Shown here: positions 51,899 to 64,000 of the stretch, in pieces
Layout of the letters: every line of letters starts with the position of its first letter
Position numbering within the stretch: position 1 is the first letter of the stretch
Assembly: GCA_020064725.1 (NCBI GenBank)
Contig: JAGTWJ010000017.1
Location: 124,001 to 188,000 of the forward strand
DNA from: Drechslerella dactyloides
Taxonomy: Eukaryota > Ascomycota > Orbiliomycetes > Orbiliales > Orbiliaceae
Reading direction: 5' to 3'
Length of the DNA stretch: 64,000 bases
Notes under the pieces: generated by a model
The model's input: the letters and a program-made list of their open reading frames with translations, nothing else
The model's database searches: none
Told to the model about the DNA's origin: nothing
Program-made: the position numbers and the translations under genes

Positions 51899-54800
51899 TT
51901 ATAAGGGTCTATAGCTATCGAGCAAAGGCTCCTTGTCTACTCCTAGTCGCCGCTCTCCGTCGCGTCCTTCATACCACCCGAATCCGTAAGTGTAGCCCAA
52001 TTGTTCGAGGCGGTCTTGCCGTTGTTTAGTTGACATATGCCATGTATCTGCAATATCATCCAAGAGGCGGCTATCTTGACAGTACGCTATTATTGATGCC
52101 AAAGTGGTAGGTTGCCTTGGAAGATAGCGTTTTCTCCGGAACGAATAAACTAACGTAAGTGTACTGCAGAAGATTCCTAGGATGACCAGAGAGATGATTG
52201 TAAGTGGGAGTGACATCACAACCCGTTTCTCGTATCTGAATATCGAGCCTTGAACATTGCTTGTACCGCTCTTGTCGCCCTCCAGAAAAAACTGCTGCCG
52301 ATTCTGAGAAGCAAATATGCTAAAAGATAATGCGAATGTCTGGTTGGCCAACTCTGCTAGCCGGTCTGGATTCAGATAATTTTCACCTATTCCCGCAAGT
52401 CGAGTCATGAGCAACCCTTCCCAATCCTGGACTCTGAAGAGATGTCCACCAAAGCGAAAGATGTCTGGGAGATTAAAGCGGAACTGAGACTTTGAGAAAC
52501 CTGGCTCAAGAAAGCCATCGATTTCTGATGAATTTCCGAGCTGTTGATACTTTTGGACATTTCCCAGCCGATCAACCTGAACAGAAAAGTTCGCCACAGT
52601 TATTCTTGGTTGGCAGACTAGTAAGGTCTCTTCGGGTTGCCCATCTAGAACGTATCCTGATACGCCTCGCCTGTATGAACGTCGAGACCAAACCACTGGC
52701 ACAATATGTAGACAGAGTACCTGATTACTGTCAAACCACGTGCTCGTATCGTTGAACTCTTGCTGAGTCGACTCCCTTCTCCAGAGGATGATCTTATCGT
52801 GTCCAAGGTCCGAATTATCTTCGTACAGCTCGCCTGGGTTGTCGAGGCTTGGAAATGGCCATCTTCCAAAACTGACGTTATGGAAGTAGGGCGACGTTTT
52901 GGTGAGTGTCGGAGGTTTGTATCCAAAAACTGTGCCACATTGAACTGTAGCCGATGATTCTAATTCCGGGTAAATATTGGGAACGTGGAAGATCGCGGAT
53001 GTTGTTCCGTTGCTATTAAAGTGAACCGACTCTCCGTTAGTTCCGTTGATAATCGGGCGACAATCCATGCTGCCACTAACACCAAGGGCATATGTGTCAT
53101 AGAAATCGTATGAGTTTTCAGATCCATGGGTGTCGATAGGCTTGACTGGTATGAATGCATGCTCTCTGACCGACCATGGTGGAAGGTTTACATGATTGGA
53201 AAGGTTAGCATGAGCTGCGGCAAAGGCGTCTAGAAAATGCGCTTGTCGTCTGAGGAGCCCCGCTTTATTGACGGTCCAAAAGTAGAAGCCTGCCGGAATC
53301 ATGGGGCGGACGACTTCAGCAGAAAATCTCGAAGCCATCTCGACTGGACGAAGATCTGTTAAGAAGATACCAGGTAGCGTTACAGACAGCACACTGACAA
53401 GCACCGTCATAAAGGAAACAAGAGACAGTAACAAGTCACGCGCGAGAAGCGATCGCGCCGTCAGTATGATAGGAATTGTCTGATATTTGAGCGATAAGCT
53501 CTTCTTAGCGCTAACTTTCCTCCTCAGGAGATTGTAAAACGGTTGAAGAACTGATACATCACGATTGATCGATGTCCAAACCGGTTCCAGTAACGTTGCA
53601 ATGAGCGTTGGAATGAATGCCCAGATCAAATTGAACAAAAGTGAATTGCCCGAGATGAGCGGAAGGCCTGAGTTCCTGCTCTGGACATATAGCAAAGATA
53701 AAAATACTATGACGGCAATGAGAGCGAGAAAAAAAGAGGCACCGATGCTAAGACGCAAGTGCACCGGTGTTTGTTCCTCTTTTATATCCACCAGAGACGT
53801 GATCCTAGTTTCTGCTCGGTAGAAATACTTAGCCCTTGCCAATTTATAATTTAGAGAATTAGACTTGGCTGATATGATGCCAATCTCGAAGACATGTTTT
53901 CAATGATTGAGGATCAACGCAAATAATTATAAGCAGTTCGACTTACGGCTTGAAGAATCACAACCATCGAGTTTGTATACCAAAGCACCCGATGCATCTG
54001 CCGCATAACCCAGCATAGCTTTCTCCCCTCTCATTTCGGACTTCAGCAGCTTCGTACTTGCTCTATCGAGGCCTTTAAACTTCGACGGCAGGCCGCTCCG
54101 GGAAATAATGGCCATTGTCGCAGAAAGCGAATCCGGGTCGCTATGGAGAAAGGACCGTCGTTGATATGAATAGGCGCACATGATAATCCCCATGAGCAAT
54201 ATGAACCCAAGAAATACATCTGAAACTGTTGCAAATGTTCGATCCACGACTACTGATTGACCTTGTATGGTAATCTTCCCAGTCGCTATAGCACTGCTCG
54301 GCGTTAGATATGCAGGACTTGTGCTAGCCGCTAGGCTGAATAAATGCCTATATAGCTTTTCTGTGTCTTTCTGTAGAATAGAGATATTTAAGAAATCATC
54401 TTTCAAAGACTCCTTGTTGAATAAGATATCCGCAAGGTTGATATCAGCATCGGCAAACACCGCTACATCTGAACCAAGGACCTCCTGTGCATCCCTGTAG
54501 AACAGCGCGGTGTTGAATGGTACCAAGTCTACTTCGTCCCTCCTGAAGAAGTCCTTCGATACCTTTGCAGAGTTGCGCTCCACAATTGCATGGGTCGTCG
54601 CGTTGATTACGATTTCTTGCTCTGATCCCTGAACGCCTTTCAGCTCACATAGAACAGACTTGAGCTCTACGCTATCATCAGTCCAGTTCCATTTGAGAAA
54701 AGTGGCTATAGTTGTCGTATTCTTGAAGCCACACCAGACATCCGGTCGTGCCCATTGATAGCCATAAGAGAATCCAGCATTTGCTAGAGTTTGGTTTTTA

Positions 54801-55759
54801 GTTGATATAGCTTGAGTCGAGTTACAGACTCCATCCTGAGATTCGTGGAAGACAGTATAAGTTATCAATCCGTTGTTATCCTGGCCTCGATTTGTGACCG
54901 AGGTGACGTTGACGAAAGAAGGTTCAAAGCAAGACACCGCCAGCGAATACGATTCCCCCGTCACAGTCCAATTGCTTGAAGACAAGAGGTCCAATCGTTG
55001 GCTAGATTTCTGAGCGGGTACAACGGGCAAGAAACTGTCTCCTGCGTCCGTGAAAGGCGGCAAACTTCCATTCAGGTTATTAATGGTATATTCTGTGAAC
55101 AGAAACTCTGGAGTCAAGGCTGAGTCGCTGCCGTTGAGTGGTCGGAACTGAGAACTGACATTGAAATAAGTCTGGAATGTCGAAATTTCATCAACCGTCG
55201 TCAATAAACTGCTCTGAAGAGGCGTGATAATGATACTTGCTGTTAAAAATATCGTCGAAGAAAGAAAAACCGCCCAGTGCTGTCTAGCCAGAGCTCTAAA
55301 GGGCACAAAGAGCGAAAACTGGTACTGGTATTCGAGGAACAAGGCGTCGGAGGTTGTGCCACCAGGTTGTGACAAGTCATAGAAGGGCTCAAGTCTCTTA
55401 GAGTCAAGATCAACTATAGACCAGCAGATGCCATAGAGAACTGCAACCAATGTTGGGAGATATTGGATTGCAAAGAATTGGACCAGCGGCAGGTCGTCCA
55501 TATCCTTCATGAACAAAATTCCGCCATCCTGATTGCCGTAATGATATAGTATTTCGATGATGATTATAAACACCAACGTTAAAGTATTCAATAAAATAAG
55601 ATAAGGCAGCCGTATTGTAAAGGGTTTCCAGGTCTCTGCAGTGCCATGCTGGCCGGTCGTATTCGAAGGAGGCCGGCTATTTATACCCGGCGATGACGGC
55701 CCTGATCGCGACAAAGAGAGGCTATAGGGATGAGGATCTGGCCGAAAGGCCGTTTCCAT
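51899..55759 (-). CDS. Tandem DUF3433 multi-pass membrane protein, two exons
   Basis: Exon 1 (55759-53947) and exon 2 (53868-51899) join through a 78-nt GTAAGT...ATCAG intron in matching phase, giving 1260 aa. Without this intron the locus looks like two adjacent genes of 610 and 647 aa. Each half has the DUF3433 layout. In the N half, membrane helices lie near LPYLILLNTLTLVFIIIIEI and FFAIQYLPTLVAVLYGICWS, followed by the motif KRLEPFYDLS. The C half has SFFLALIAVIVFLSLLYV and IWAFIPTLIATLLEPVWTSI, followed by VLQPFYNLLR. A large N-glycosylation-rich (NxS/T) ectodomain then leads to a closing helix and the motif DPDSLSATMAIIS or QPTTLASIIAYCQ. This doubled form is the usual one in fungi. The function is unknown; a surface or secretory-membrane role is inferred only from topology. 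Confidence 0.9.
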
Positions 55760-57222
55760 AAGGAGTGTCCTTGAAAAATTAGTTGGCGGCGTCGGTGTCG
55801 AAGGTCGCAGGCTGACTACTCCGCTTAACGGCTATGATTTTTTGAGTAGAATCAGTCAATTGATATCCATTTGCCTCATAGGCCAGTCAAAAATATAATA
55901 CACTATCGGACTTACTCTATGATCTCGTGTCCTTGGTTGTAGCATGGTTATAGGCGTACAGCCTCAGCAAATGATATCGACTAGCGAGCACGCAGCTGAT
56001 AGCTGATCAATAAAGAGTTGCTCCGATTTCGAATCAAGTAAAGCTAGCCGTCATTCTCTCAGCTATGCTCTTTTACTGTCGATATGTATTTGATATTCGT
56101 CTGTTCATGCGACTGAGGACGTTAACGTTGTGTCGACCAAGTCTGATCAGTTCAGTTGAAGAGTGTATTAATTTCGAATTTGGATATCGGTGCAGTTGAC
56201 TCCAATATCACCATCAAAGCTTCCAAAGTTTCCGCGATGAGTGAGTCTGAAAGTATAACCCAGCCGATTGATTGATAATATACCGCCCGAAAAACGAGAG
56301 CGTGCCGCTCTACTGGTCGCCTATTTCTCTAGAATATATGGTCGTTCAAAAGTACGGCAGTCAGATTATGAGACAAGGGTCGCTTGCCTCTCATTTGGCA
56401 ACATTTCCATGATATGCCGCGTATCCGACTGCCGCAAATTTGCCTTGCGCAAGCTATTCAGGGAGCGCTGTGCCGCCGTAACGCGTCCTACTAGATGCAT
56501 GCTTATTCTACCAACAATAGAAGTTGAACCCCAGTCCCAAAGTGAATCCCAAAGGCTCATAACCGCCAGTGATTGTCCAACAAACGGTCACCCGGTCGCC
56601 ATCCTATATAGAATACTTTGCTCCCCGGTGTTCAACCTAAGGCGGACCTATCGGATCCTTGATGTTTGCTCTTTAAGGAGAAATGAACTCGTTGGCAAGC
56701 GGCTCGAGAAACATCACCCTTGGTCGCGACTGGCTTGGCGCCGAAAATAGTATCTCGACTGTGCAACCCTAGACGCGTCCTGCATTTACATTTTTATTTC
56801 AATACCTAGCAAATCTAGTGAAACCTAACACAAAGTCGCTCTGTTTGACTGCCGGGGTTCAGAATTGTCTGGTCGGCCACTGCGACTAGATTCGCTCGAG
56901 CTTGTTGTAGCTTAATCATTTAATTATTCAACAGGTAAAGGAACATATGTATGGTCTCGTAAACCAAACCCTTCCTTGCCGCAAGGGAGAGACTGGCTTT
57001 GCGAGACCATATATGTACATTCTGATGAAGAACGTCGTGCACACGGCGACAGCGCAGCTCCTATGTCAAATTCGGTCCGGTTACCAAAGTTTATATTAGT
57101 ATGTCTACTTGTACATGTATGTGTGCATCAATTGACCCAAGGAATATGGTACGGATGGGAGTGAGTCCGTCATCCGCAAAGTAGCATGCATCTATGAACA
57201 TGTGAGGCCACGGGAAATCCGC
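55760..57222. other. Intergenic region between DUF3433 gene and QRI7
   Basis: It probably holds the DUF3433 promoter (near 55760-56200) and the QRI7 3' UTR. A plus-strand frame at 56268-56750 (160 aa) is arginine- and cysteine-rich without motifs, and I do not call it. An inverted copy of the dispersed repeat lies at 56952-57009. Confidence 0.5.
56952..57009. repeat. Inverted pair of the dispersed repeat
   Basis: The left arm (56952-56971, TGGTCTCGTAAACCAAACCC) matches the reverse complement of copy A at 18 of 20 positions, with both differences being C/G-to-T/A transitions. The right arm (56995-57009, GGCTTTGCGAGACCA) is the same unit in the other orientation with one extra T. The arms are separated by 23 nt, and the A/T flanks (ACATAT) are also mirrored. 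The whole resembles a tiny MITE-like or foldback element. Confidence 0.75.
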
Positions 57223-58790
57223 CTAGTAGTTTCTCATTTTCCAGCCAGATACCCCAAGAACGCCAAAGGCGCTTTCCTCCCAGTCCCGTTCAATGCTATG
57301 GACTGTCTCGTCGAGTGGCTGAAGGCTCCACTTCCTGAAAGGTGCGATGTTCATCGTACTCTCATAACCGGCCTGATACATCTCCCAGCCAGTCCACGAG
57401 ATCATTGCAGCATTATCTGTGCAAAACTCAATTGGCGGAAACGCAAGCTCAACGTTGCACAATTCGTGGAAATCAAGTTGTTGTCGAAGTCTATAAAAAG
57501 AATCAGCAGTGGAGCCTTGGTGATCGCCAAGCGCATGGACTTACACATCACGAAGGTATCTATTCGAGGCAACTCCGCCACTGACCACAACCGTCTTGAT
57601 GTTCACATCCTTGTCTCGCATCATTTCGAGGCTCATTATCAGCCTGGAAGCGAGATGTTCCCAGCAGCGTCTCATCAGCTCTTTGGAAAGGGCTCTTCGC
57701 TCTTCGATATCCGCCCAACCATCCCCTTTCTCAGCCTTCCTTGTATCCACAATTCTGTCAACACTGCTTCGGAGGCCGGCGAAACTGAACTTCATCAGGC
57801 CTTTGTGGCCCCATTTCTTCGCGCCCCCCAGTGAGATTGGTAGCCTCCAGCCGTACTGCTGTTCTAGCTTATCGCCAACAACGTCTTTCCTTGAAGCATG
57901 ATAGAGACTGTCGGACCCCTCGGGAAATGCGAACTCCTCGAGCAACCTGCCATAATTTGTGTCACCTTTCAACTTGACAAGCTCGTCTGGAACCACGACT
58001 CTCCCCACTTTGTCCACGCAGTCACCCACTGCTGTGTCGATTGTCTCCGCCAGAACTTCATGGTCCGTCAAGCTCCGACTCACGACAATCAATGTGTGTC
58101 CACCGCTGACAAGTAGGCTTAGAAACGGATACTTTGGGTCATCCAATCCCTTCCCCTCCAAGGCTCTGCAAAGCCTTACGGTCAGAGCGTGGGCCTGCAT
58201 ATGATTGACCCCCACGAGTGGGACATCCCAAGCCAGAGCCAGGCCCTTGGCCGTCTGCAATCCAACGTCGAGCGAAGATATCATCCCGGGGCCACGCGTG
58301 ACCGCCACGATGTCGGGCTTCCGCCCATCAGGCAAGTGCGGCAAAGCCGACTGTAGGAGCGGCGATAGATTACGCCTGTGCGACTGGAACGCTGTGATGG
58401 GGTTGATACCCAGGAATTTCCGCGTGTCTGCTGTCACCTTACCATGGAACGGCAAGGTAGGGGTGCCATCTTCGGGAACGTGGAGGATCGCGACGGACGA
58501 GTCATCACTAATATCGCATACGCAGTCAGCATTTCGCCAAAACTTCACCTGCTGCATGCCATGATCACAATGGCCCTCGATTGCGATCGTGACATGCACT
58601 GAATAAAGATAAACAAGCCATCATTGTACACATACCATGAAGATTCAATACCAAGGACGGTGAATCCGCGTCGCGCAGCATATCGAGATGGGTTCCGACT
58701 CGGACGTGCTCTAGCCGCCAGGCCTCGGGCTCCCAACAGGCACTGGGACAGTGGCAAAGCGCATCGTGCAGCCGGCATGCACGCACACAC
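57223..58790 (-). CDS. QRI7: QRI7/OSGEPL1-type mitochondrial tRNA t6A threonylcarbamoyltransferase
   Basis: Exons 58790-58636, 58507-57545 and 57490-57223 join in phase to give 461 aa. The enzyme transfers threonylcarbamoyl from TC-AMP to A37 of mitochondrial tRNAs that read ANN codons, forming t6A (established for Qri7/OSGEPL1/TsaD). The first about 38 residues are R/A-rich without acids, a typical mitochondrial presequence. The conserved opening GIESS-CDD-SVAIL is restored exactly by the first splice. The metal-binding HMQAH motif, the SGGHT loop and the C-terminal SGGVASNRYLR and FCTDNAAMISW motifs are present. In the second splice, RYLRD continues as VLRQQLDFHE. The start may be M1 at 58790 or M5 at 58778. 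It is slightly longer than yeast Qri7, mainly in the presequence and insertions. Assignment is very secure. Confidence 0.95.
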
Positions 58791-61700
58791 GACGAGATTG
58801 TCCCTCAGCTATCGAAAATCGCCCGCCAGCGATTGTTTGTTGTGGTTGCACAGGACGTTGGGATTGTCGGGCCGATCGAGTTTTTCCCAGCTCGTCGATC
58901 GGCGCCTCGACGACACCCGCAACACAATTTTATCTCGGATCGGTTACACTCTCCTTCGCTCCGTCGGCGGGTGGATCGAGCGTTGCATGGCTGCCACTGG
59001 CATCGGGTAAATTAGCTGCATTCTTAACGAAGCCCGTAGCTAGCGGGAATAGGAGGGCTGATATAGGGCTGCACGTTGATATTACTTCTGTTGAGGTCGC
59101 CGAACTCGATGAAATTAACTAATCAATTGTCCATAGGGCTTGGTCCGTCGCTAACGACACGTGCGCGGGTCTGGCGAGGGAGATCTAGATCACCCGCTTC
59201 CACCGGCTGCCGGACGCGGACTGTTACCGCGGTCGCTTACCGCTGATAGTAATAAGCGTTGGCCAACGGATCGTAATATCGAACTTTGTTGCATACATGT
59301 TGTCCAGCTGACGAAAGTTTGGTCCGATCCGTCGCGTTGAGGATATAAAGTTACATTCTGGTCGGATGGATCTCGATCGTCTGTGCTTGCCCCGCCAGCA
59401 TTGCATTGATTATCATGATGCAGCAGAAGCGCTTGTCATTGCCATACAGCGACATGGGAACTACACAGCCGGGCCATGCTCCGTACGCAATCGTATAGCC
59501 ATATCACCGTCTGCACAGACATTCGGAGAAAAAAATTCTCGGTGGAGAAATTGGGAACGCCTCCTGCAAGCCACAAAATGTCAGCTAACTACAATTACAA
59601 CGCCACAACACAGCTTCCAGAGACACTCTGTCGAGTCTCGAGACATATCCAAGTTTTGACAGGAAGCATCACGCGTATATCCTCTTTTTCCATTCCAATG
59701 ACACATAATTACCCCGTGGCACTAGGTTTCTAAAGAGGAGCTGCAAACCCCGGTGGCTATTCTCCAACACTCAATCGTGAGTGGAAAGCTAGACCAAGTC
59801 CAGGTGTTGACAAAGCCAGCTTTGTCGGGGCTAGCAGAGACACCCCTCCTTTCGACCGCTTTCGCCATTCTCTCGAGACGACTGGCTGGCTCGACGGCTT
59901 GGTCAAGCGTTAGTCAGAGCACAGCCGCTCAGCCACCGACGCCGCAACAAGTTGTAAACCGGTCCTTCAATAGCGCCGCTTCATGCGAGCAGCTGAGCTA
60001 AAACATCTGCCGTCTCGAGAGTAAAGTTATCACAAAATTGCTCACATGGGCTAATATTTGTGTGCGCCCATGCAAGAGCCAGCCGTCATAGGCACTTCTC
60101 GCAGCCGTGGCCAACATTCCATCGCCGTTATCCTTGCCGACGAACTTTCAGCCTGATCCCATGATGCATCCAGACTGGTATGACCGGTTTGCCTCAACTA
60201 CATGTCCACCCCGGAGTCCCGCGTTCCCCCACGTCTCTTCGGGAGCGATATGCACGGCATTCTCCAACCCTGGGACTGCCTTCACTGAGGGGTGTCGTCG
60301 TTAGGAATGTGTTTTGCATATCAACAGTCCATTTCCGGCGAGGTGCAGGTAGGCAGAAGCTCTAGGAGCTTTGACATGGACTGCAGCTACGTCAAACCGT
60401 CGAGCATCCCGGCCTCGTACGTATAGAGCCGGCCCAGCGTATTCCGAGGAAGTTTGAGGTACTCTTGAAGTGCCACGTCTTGAGATCGGCGGTTGGAGTC
60501 TCGCAAGGGTGCACGTAACGAACACCCGCAAGCGCTACAGAGGGGTCCTGAAGGAGAGCCCGGGGCTCGTGCTATTCGAGCCCGGTGTACAGACGCCTAT
60601 GCGGAGCCCAGCCAGTCCTCGAATCAATATCTGTGTCATGGGTGAACCGGACCACAAAAAATTGCTTGAGGTGCGATTAGGAGCCGGATCCGTGGCAGGA
60701 CATTCTCAAACATATCCCAGCCGATGCATTCCACTGCTCGGCTAGGTGCAGTAAACACACAGATATTTGGGGTAGCTATGCGTCACTGTCTATCTCCAAG
60801 TAATGAGATCGTCATCGGTCCGCGCAGATCGAATCAAACAGCAGAGCATCATCAGCTTCAGGATCTAGTATGATAAGCTGAGATCAACCCTTCATGAATT
60901 CACCATGCATTTGCATTAATGCATTCAGACTCCGCGGTCCAGTATAGTTGGAGATCACAAGGTTTAGCTAGAGGCAGTCTCAGCAACAGTAAAGCAGTTA
61001 AAGGACCTCTAATACGTGTTGTCTTTGCATCATGGAGAAGGGCTCTGAACTGATATCTTCAGTGGAGTATTTAGAGCTAACTCAACTAACTTCACCTGAA
61101 ATAGTTCATCCGTGAAGAACCGCAGGGGAGTATTACGCTATTGATATCATCTCATGAGCGTCAAAATTGTTCGTATACACATGCTTGTAATGGATCTAAA
61201 CAGATGGCTATATGCTACGCATGCTTCTGTACACCAAAACATATAGAGAAAAACTTTAGTTGCGCTTGAGCGCTAGCGCTCAAGAAAGATATACTATTAC
61301 TAAACCCACGACCACTGGAACACAACTGTATAACGCACAGAGAACCCAATACTAGTCTTGCAAGCCAACCGACGACGAACGTTTCGCTCCCTTAATGTGG
61401 CTTGGTGAGCCTAGCTTAGCAACGGAGAGCCAAACATTAAACTGGAAGCATCCAACCCCTTTAATTCCAGTTAAGACCCACTACCAGTCTTAGACCGGTT
61501 ATATAACGTTATATCATCAAGCAAGCGTTAACGCCAGCAAACATCATGAGAAGCATGGCGACACTTGGGCTCGGACATCCAGACATGTTTGGGTCATGGG
61601 AATGTTTATGTAGCTTGAAGCTCGCCGACCGATGCTAGTTCTGGTTTGAATCATAATGCATGTGTGCTGTTGACTTCGGACAAATAATCCGTTGCATTGC

Positions 61701-64000
61701 ATGCATGAAAGAGGGTATCTTAATATTCCTCATCTGCTAATTCACACATTAGCCGGAGGAGGTTGCGAATTGTCAGCGAAGCTACTGAATACGGGTCATT
61801 CAGAATCCCTGGCTATAACAGCGATGCTTATACATATATACACATCTGCTATCGGAGGATGTCTCGGAGCAATCGACCGAACGGCAACCATAGACGAATA
61901 TTTAGAGCAATATATCCAAATGGAGAACCTGGCGCGTCAACTAGACCCCACAGCTATATGTAGCCTTTACGCAAGACGGTGATCTCAGTATAATCGTAGG
62001 GATATCCAGTACCCCCAACGGTGATAATATTGTGGATCTGATGCAGAAGACATGCGATTTTGTAGCAGATTCTGCAGCGATTACTGTGGTAATATAATTT
62101 GTTTGAATTGACCTAAACAATTGTGAGCTGCTCAAATGATTTAATCGCCATGCAAATCAGCGGTATACACAGCCAAGCAGACGCAACTGCGCAGTTAATC
62201 AAATTTTGAAGTGTGCCCGCAACTATTTGCACATGCTCTGTGCGACCTATCCAATTATTGGTCTCAGAAACCGAAGTCTCCGGCATTCGACCCCTCGTCG
62301 GTTAGTACAGCCTCGAGCTATGCGCTATTTCGAGTACAACCCGTCTGATAGTTGCACCCCCAAACCGAGCAAGTGATATAGAATCGAAGTTGGAATTAAA
62401 GTCGAGCGGGTGCCATGTCCATCAATTCTTGATTCTTGGATGACCTCAGGCTCAGCTAGCGTCACAACTCAATATTTTGATCAAGAATGACTTGCTGATG
62501 AACAGACGTGGCAGTATGCAAGCTTCCATCAATCACGACATCTTAACGTCGGTGGTTCAACCACAACGTGCACACGTTCGGGAGAACACCCCGGAGTCAA
62601 CATGTAAAAACTGACGGCTAGGTGATAGCGACTCCCCGGCTCACCGCTGGAACCGGCCGAATTAAATGAAACCCTAACATGCATGCATCGTAGCCCCAAT
62701 CATCGACTAGCCAGACATGCATAGTATCCTCGCTCTGGCACTTTTCCAAATTCCTGCGCCAAATTTTTTTCTATATCCGTCGTACGAGCATGCGCTCGCT
62801 TTGGGCGACCTCCGGAACGGCTGCTAGCTTTGGTCGCAGTGAGGATATCGGATAGAGCCTGACTTTTGACCTGGGCTGCATCCCTGATAGAAATGATAGA
62901 ATATAACCAGACTGGGCTCGAACGAACAATACGAATCCTAGCTGGGCGTCCATCTGCATGCATCGATCGAGTGCAGGAGGCGTTCACACATTCTCCTATT
63001 ATCTCGTAAAATAATGCAAGCTATCCACACGGCAAGAAGGAAATAAGTCTTTGATCACGTTTCTCGTCCGTTGGCTCCTTGCTCAGACGCCGGCCTGCTG
63101 CATCATGCAGCTAGTTCGTATGGTTGAAAGCTGGATCATGGAGGGCGGCACGTCGGTGTGATTCGACTCAACAGGTGCAGGTCTACCTGAAAGGGGGTTC
63201 ATACTACATTTTGTCGTCCTCGACCCTGCTGCGTAATTCGAATCGAGAAGAATAAATCCAAATCAGGTTTATGCGCCGGAAGAAAGTGGTCTAGAGCTGA
63301 GGGCACAGCTGGCCGCAAGGCCGCAATGGAATTCCCTCAACATCTTGTACCGCATAGCTCGATCGTCATGAAACCTGGTGTCCTTGCCGCAGACTCGACG
63401 CAGCTGTAAATGCACAGAATGTCACCCAAGATTCCTGACAGAAGGCTCCAGGCAGCACGGTCGTGGCAGTCACGGGGCAGCGTTCCCCTGCCAGAAACCC
63501 TTCCCGCATATTAATATGCCGAAGATCAAAGATTTGGCTGACAATCTCGCCCGAAAGAAAAGCCAATCCGGCCGCACAGCGCACAGTTGCTTCAGGCATG
63601 CAGAGGATATGCGTGCATATGTATGTATAGATACATCGGCCAAGTCTGTCACGTCGCTTTGAGGTGTGAGGAGGGAGGCTGCGCGAGCTGGAAGGCGTCT
63701 GAGGCGGACCCCTGTGAGGTCGATCAAGGAGAGTTTTCAGCAGCAGGAGAAGGACGCCCTCAATCCAACAATTTTTACACATCGGAATAGCAGAAGATGA
63801 ATAAACAGAACTCGGCAAAATCTCACAAAAATCAAGATTGCCGAATAACACCTGAATGCGCTGTCCATTCGAAGGCCTGTATCTTAATTACCTCGTCTCC
63901 ACGTCCACCCCAAATGCATGCCGCAAGACACCAACAATATGCGAGCATCATGTCATGTCCTGTCCTCGTGCAGCTTTGTGGGTAAGTTAAACTTGCTGGG
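58791..64000. other. Gene-poor stretch, no supported gene
   Basis: The first few hundred bases should contain the QRI7 promoter. The rest has short overlapping frames on both strands (for example 59753-60001 plus and 63851-63366 minus) with no motifs. I found no tRNA, rRNA or transposon protein. The 20-bp palindrome at 61265-61284 is the clearest feature, and ATGCAT-type hexamers are frequent around 60160-63000. Confidence 0.55.
61265..61284. repeat. 20-bp perfect palindrome
   Basis: CTTGAGCGCTAGCGCTCAAG reads the same on both strands and has an internal GCGCTAGCGC core. A related 12-bp core (AGCGCTAGCGCT) occurs near 46900. It is intergenic, and its function is unknown. Confidence 0.95.

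Noticed and set aside
62890..62960. GTTCGAGCCC on the minus strand, resembling a tRNA T-loop/B box
   Set aside because: The flanking five bases do not form a T-stem, and no A box or acceptor stem is found at the right distance.

Overview
The window looks like nuclear DNA of a filamentous ascomycete (Pezizomycotina). Seven of the eight gene models are interrupted by short introns, mostly 50-125 nt, with GT...AG ends (often GTAAGT or GTATGT) and CTAAC/CTGAC-like branch sites. The recognisable proteins are fungal families: a tandem DUF3433 membrane protein, a secreted S8 protease, the HRD1 ERAD ligase and mitochondrial QRI7. There are no operons, ribosome-binding sites or CRISPR arrays. I cannot place it at genus level from sequence alone.

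Layout. 1-11471: no convincing gene, one short tandem repeat. 11472-12491 (+): a two-exon CMD/AhpD-like protein. 13421-20515 (-): a very large charged low-complexity protein in five exons (about 2040 aa if one gene). 23966-25299 (-): a hypothetical protein with an uncertain 3' end. 25300-30208: no gene seen. 30209-33984 (-): the HRD1 E3 ubiquitin ligase, five exons with a 27-nt first exon. 36358-37519 (-): an SR/Tra2-like RRM protein, four exons. 40649-42065 (-): a fungal multi-pass membrane protein, three exons. 42066-49441: intergenic, with a possible decayed coding stretch. 49442-50920 (+): a secreted subtilisin-like protease, two exons. 51899-55759 (-): one 1260-aa tandem DUF3433 membrane protein, two exons. 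57223-58790 (-): QRI7-type mitochondrial tRNA threonylcarbamoyltransferase, three exons. 58791-64000: no convincing gene.

The genes are unrelated housekeeping or fungus-specific functions: ER protein quality control, mRNA processing, mitochondrial tRNA modification, extracellular proteolysis and membrane proteins. I see no biosynthetic cluster or defence island. The least explained material is the giant protein with its recurring short motifs, a dispersed about 23-nt repeat found at three intergenic loci (inverted at one), and the long gene-poor stretches. All exon boundaries were derived by hand from reading frame and splice consensus and have no transcript support.
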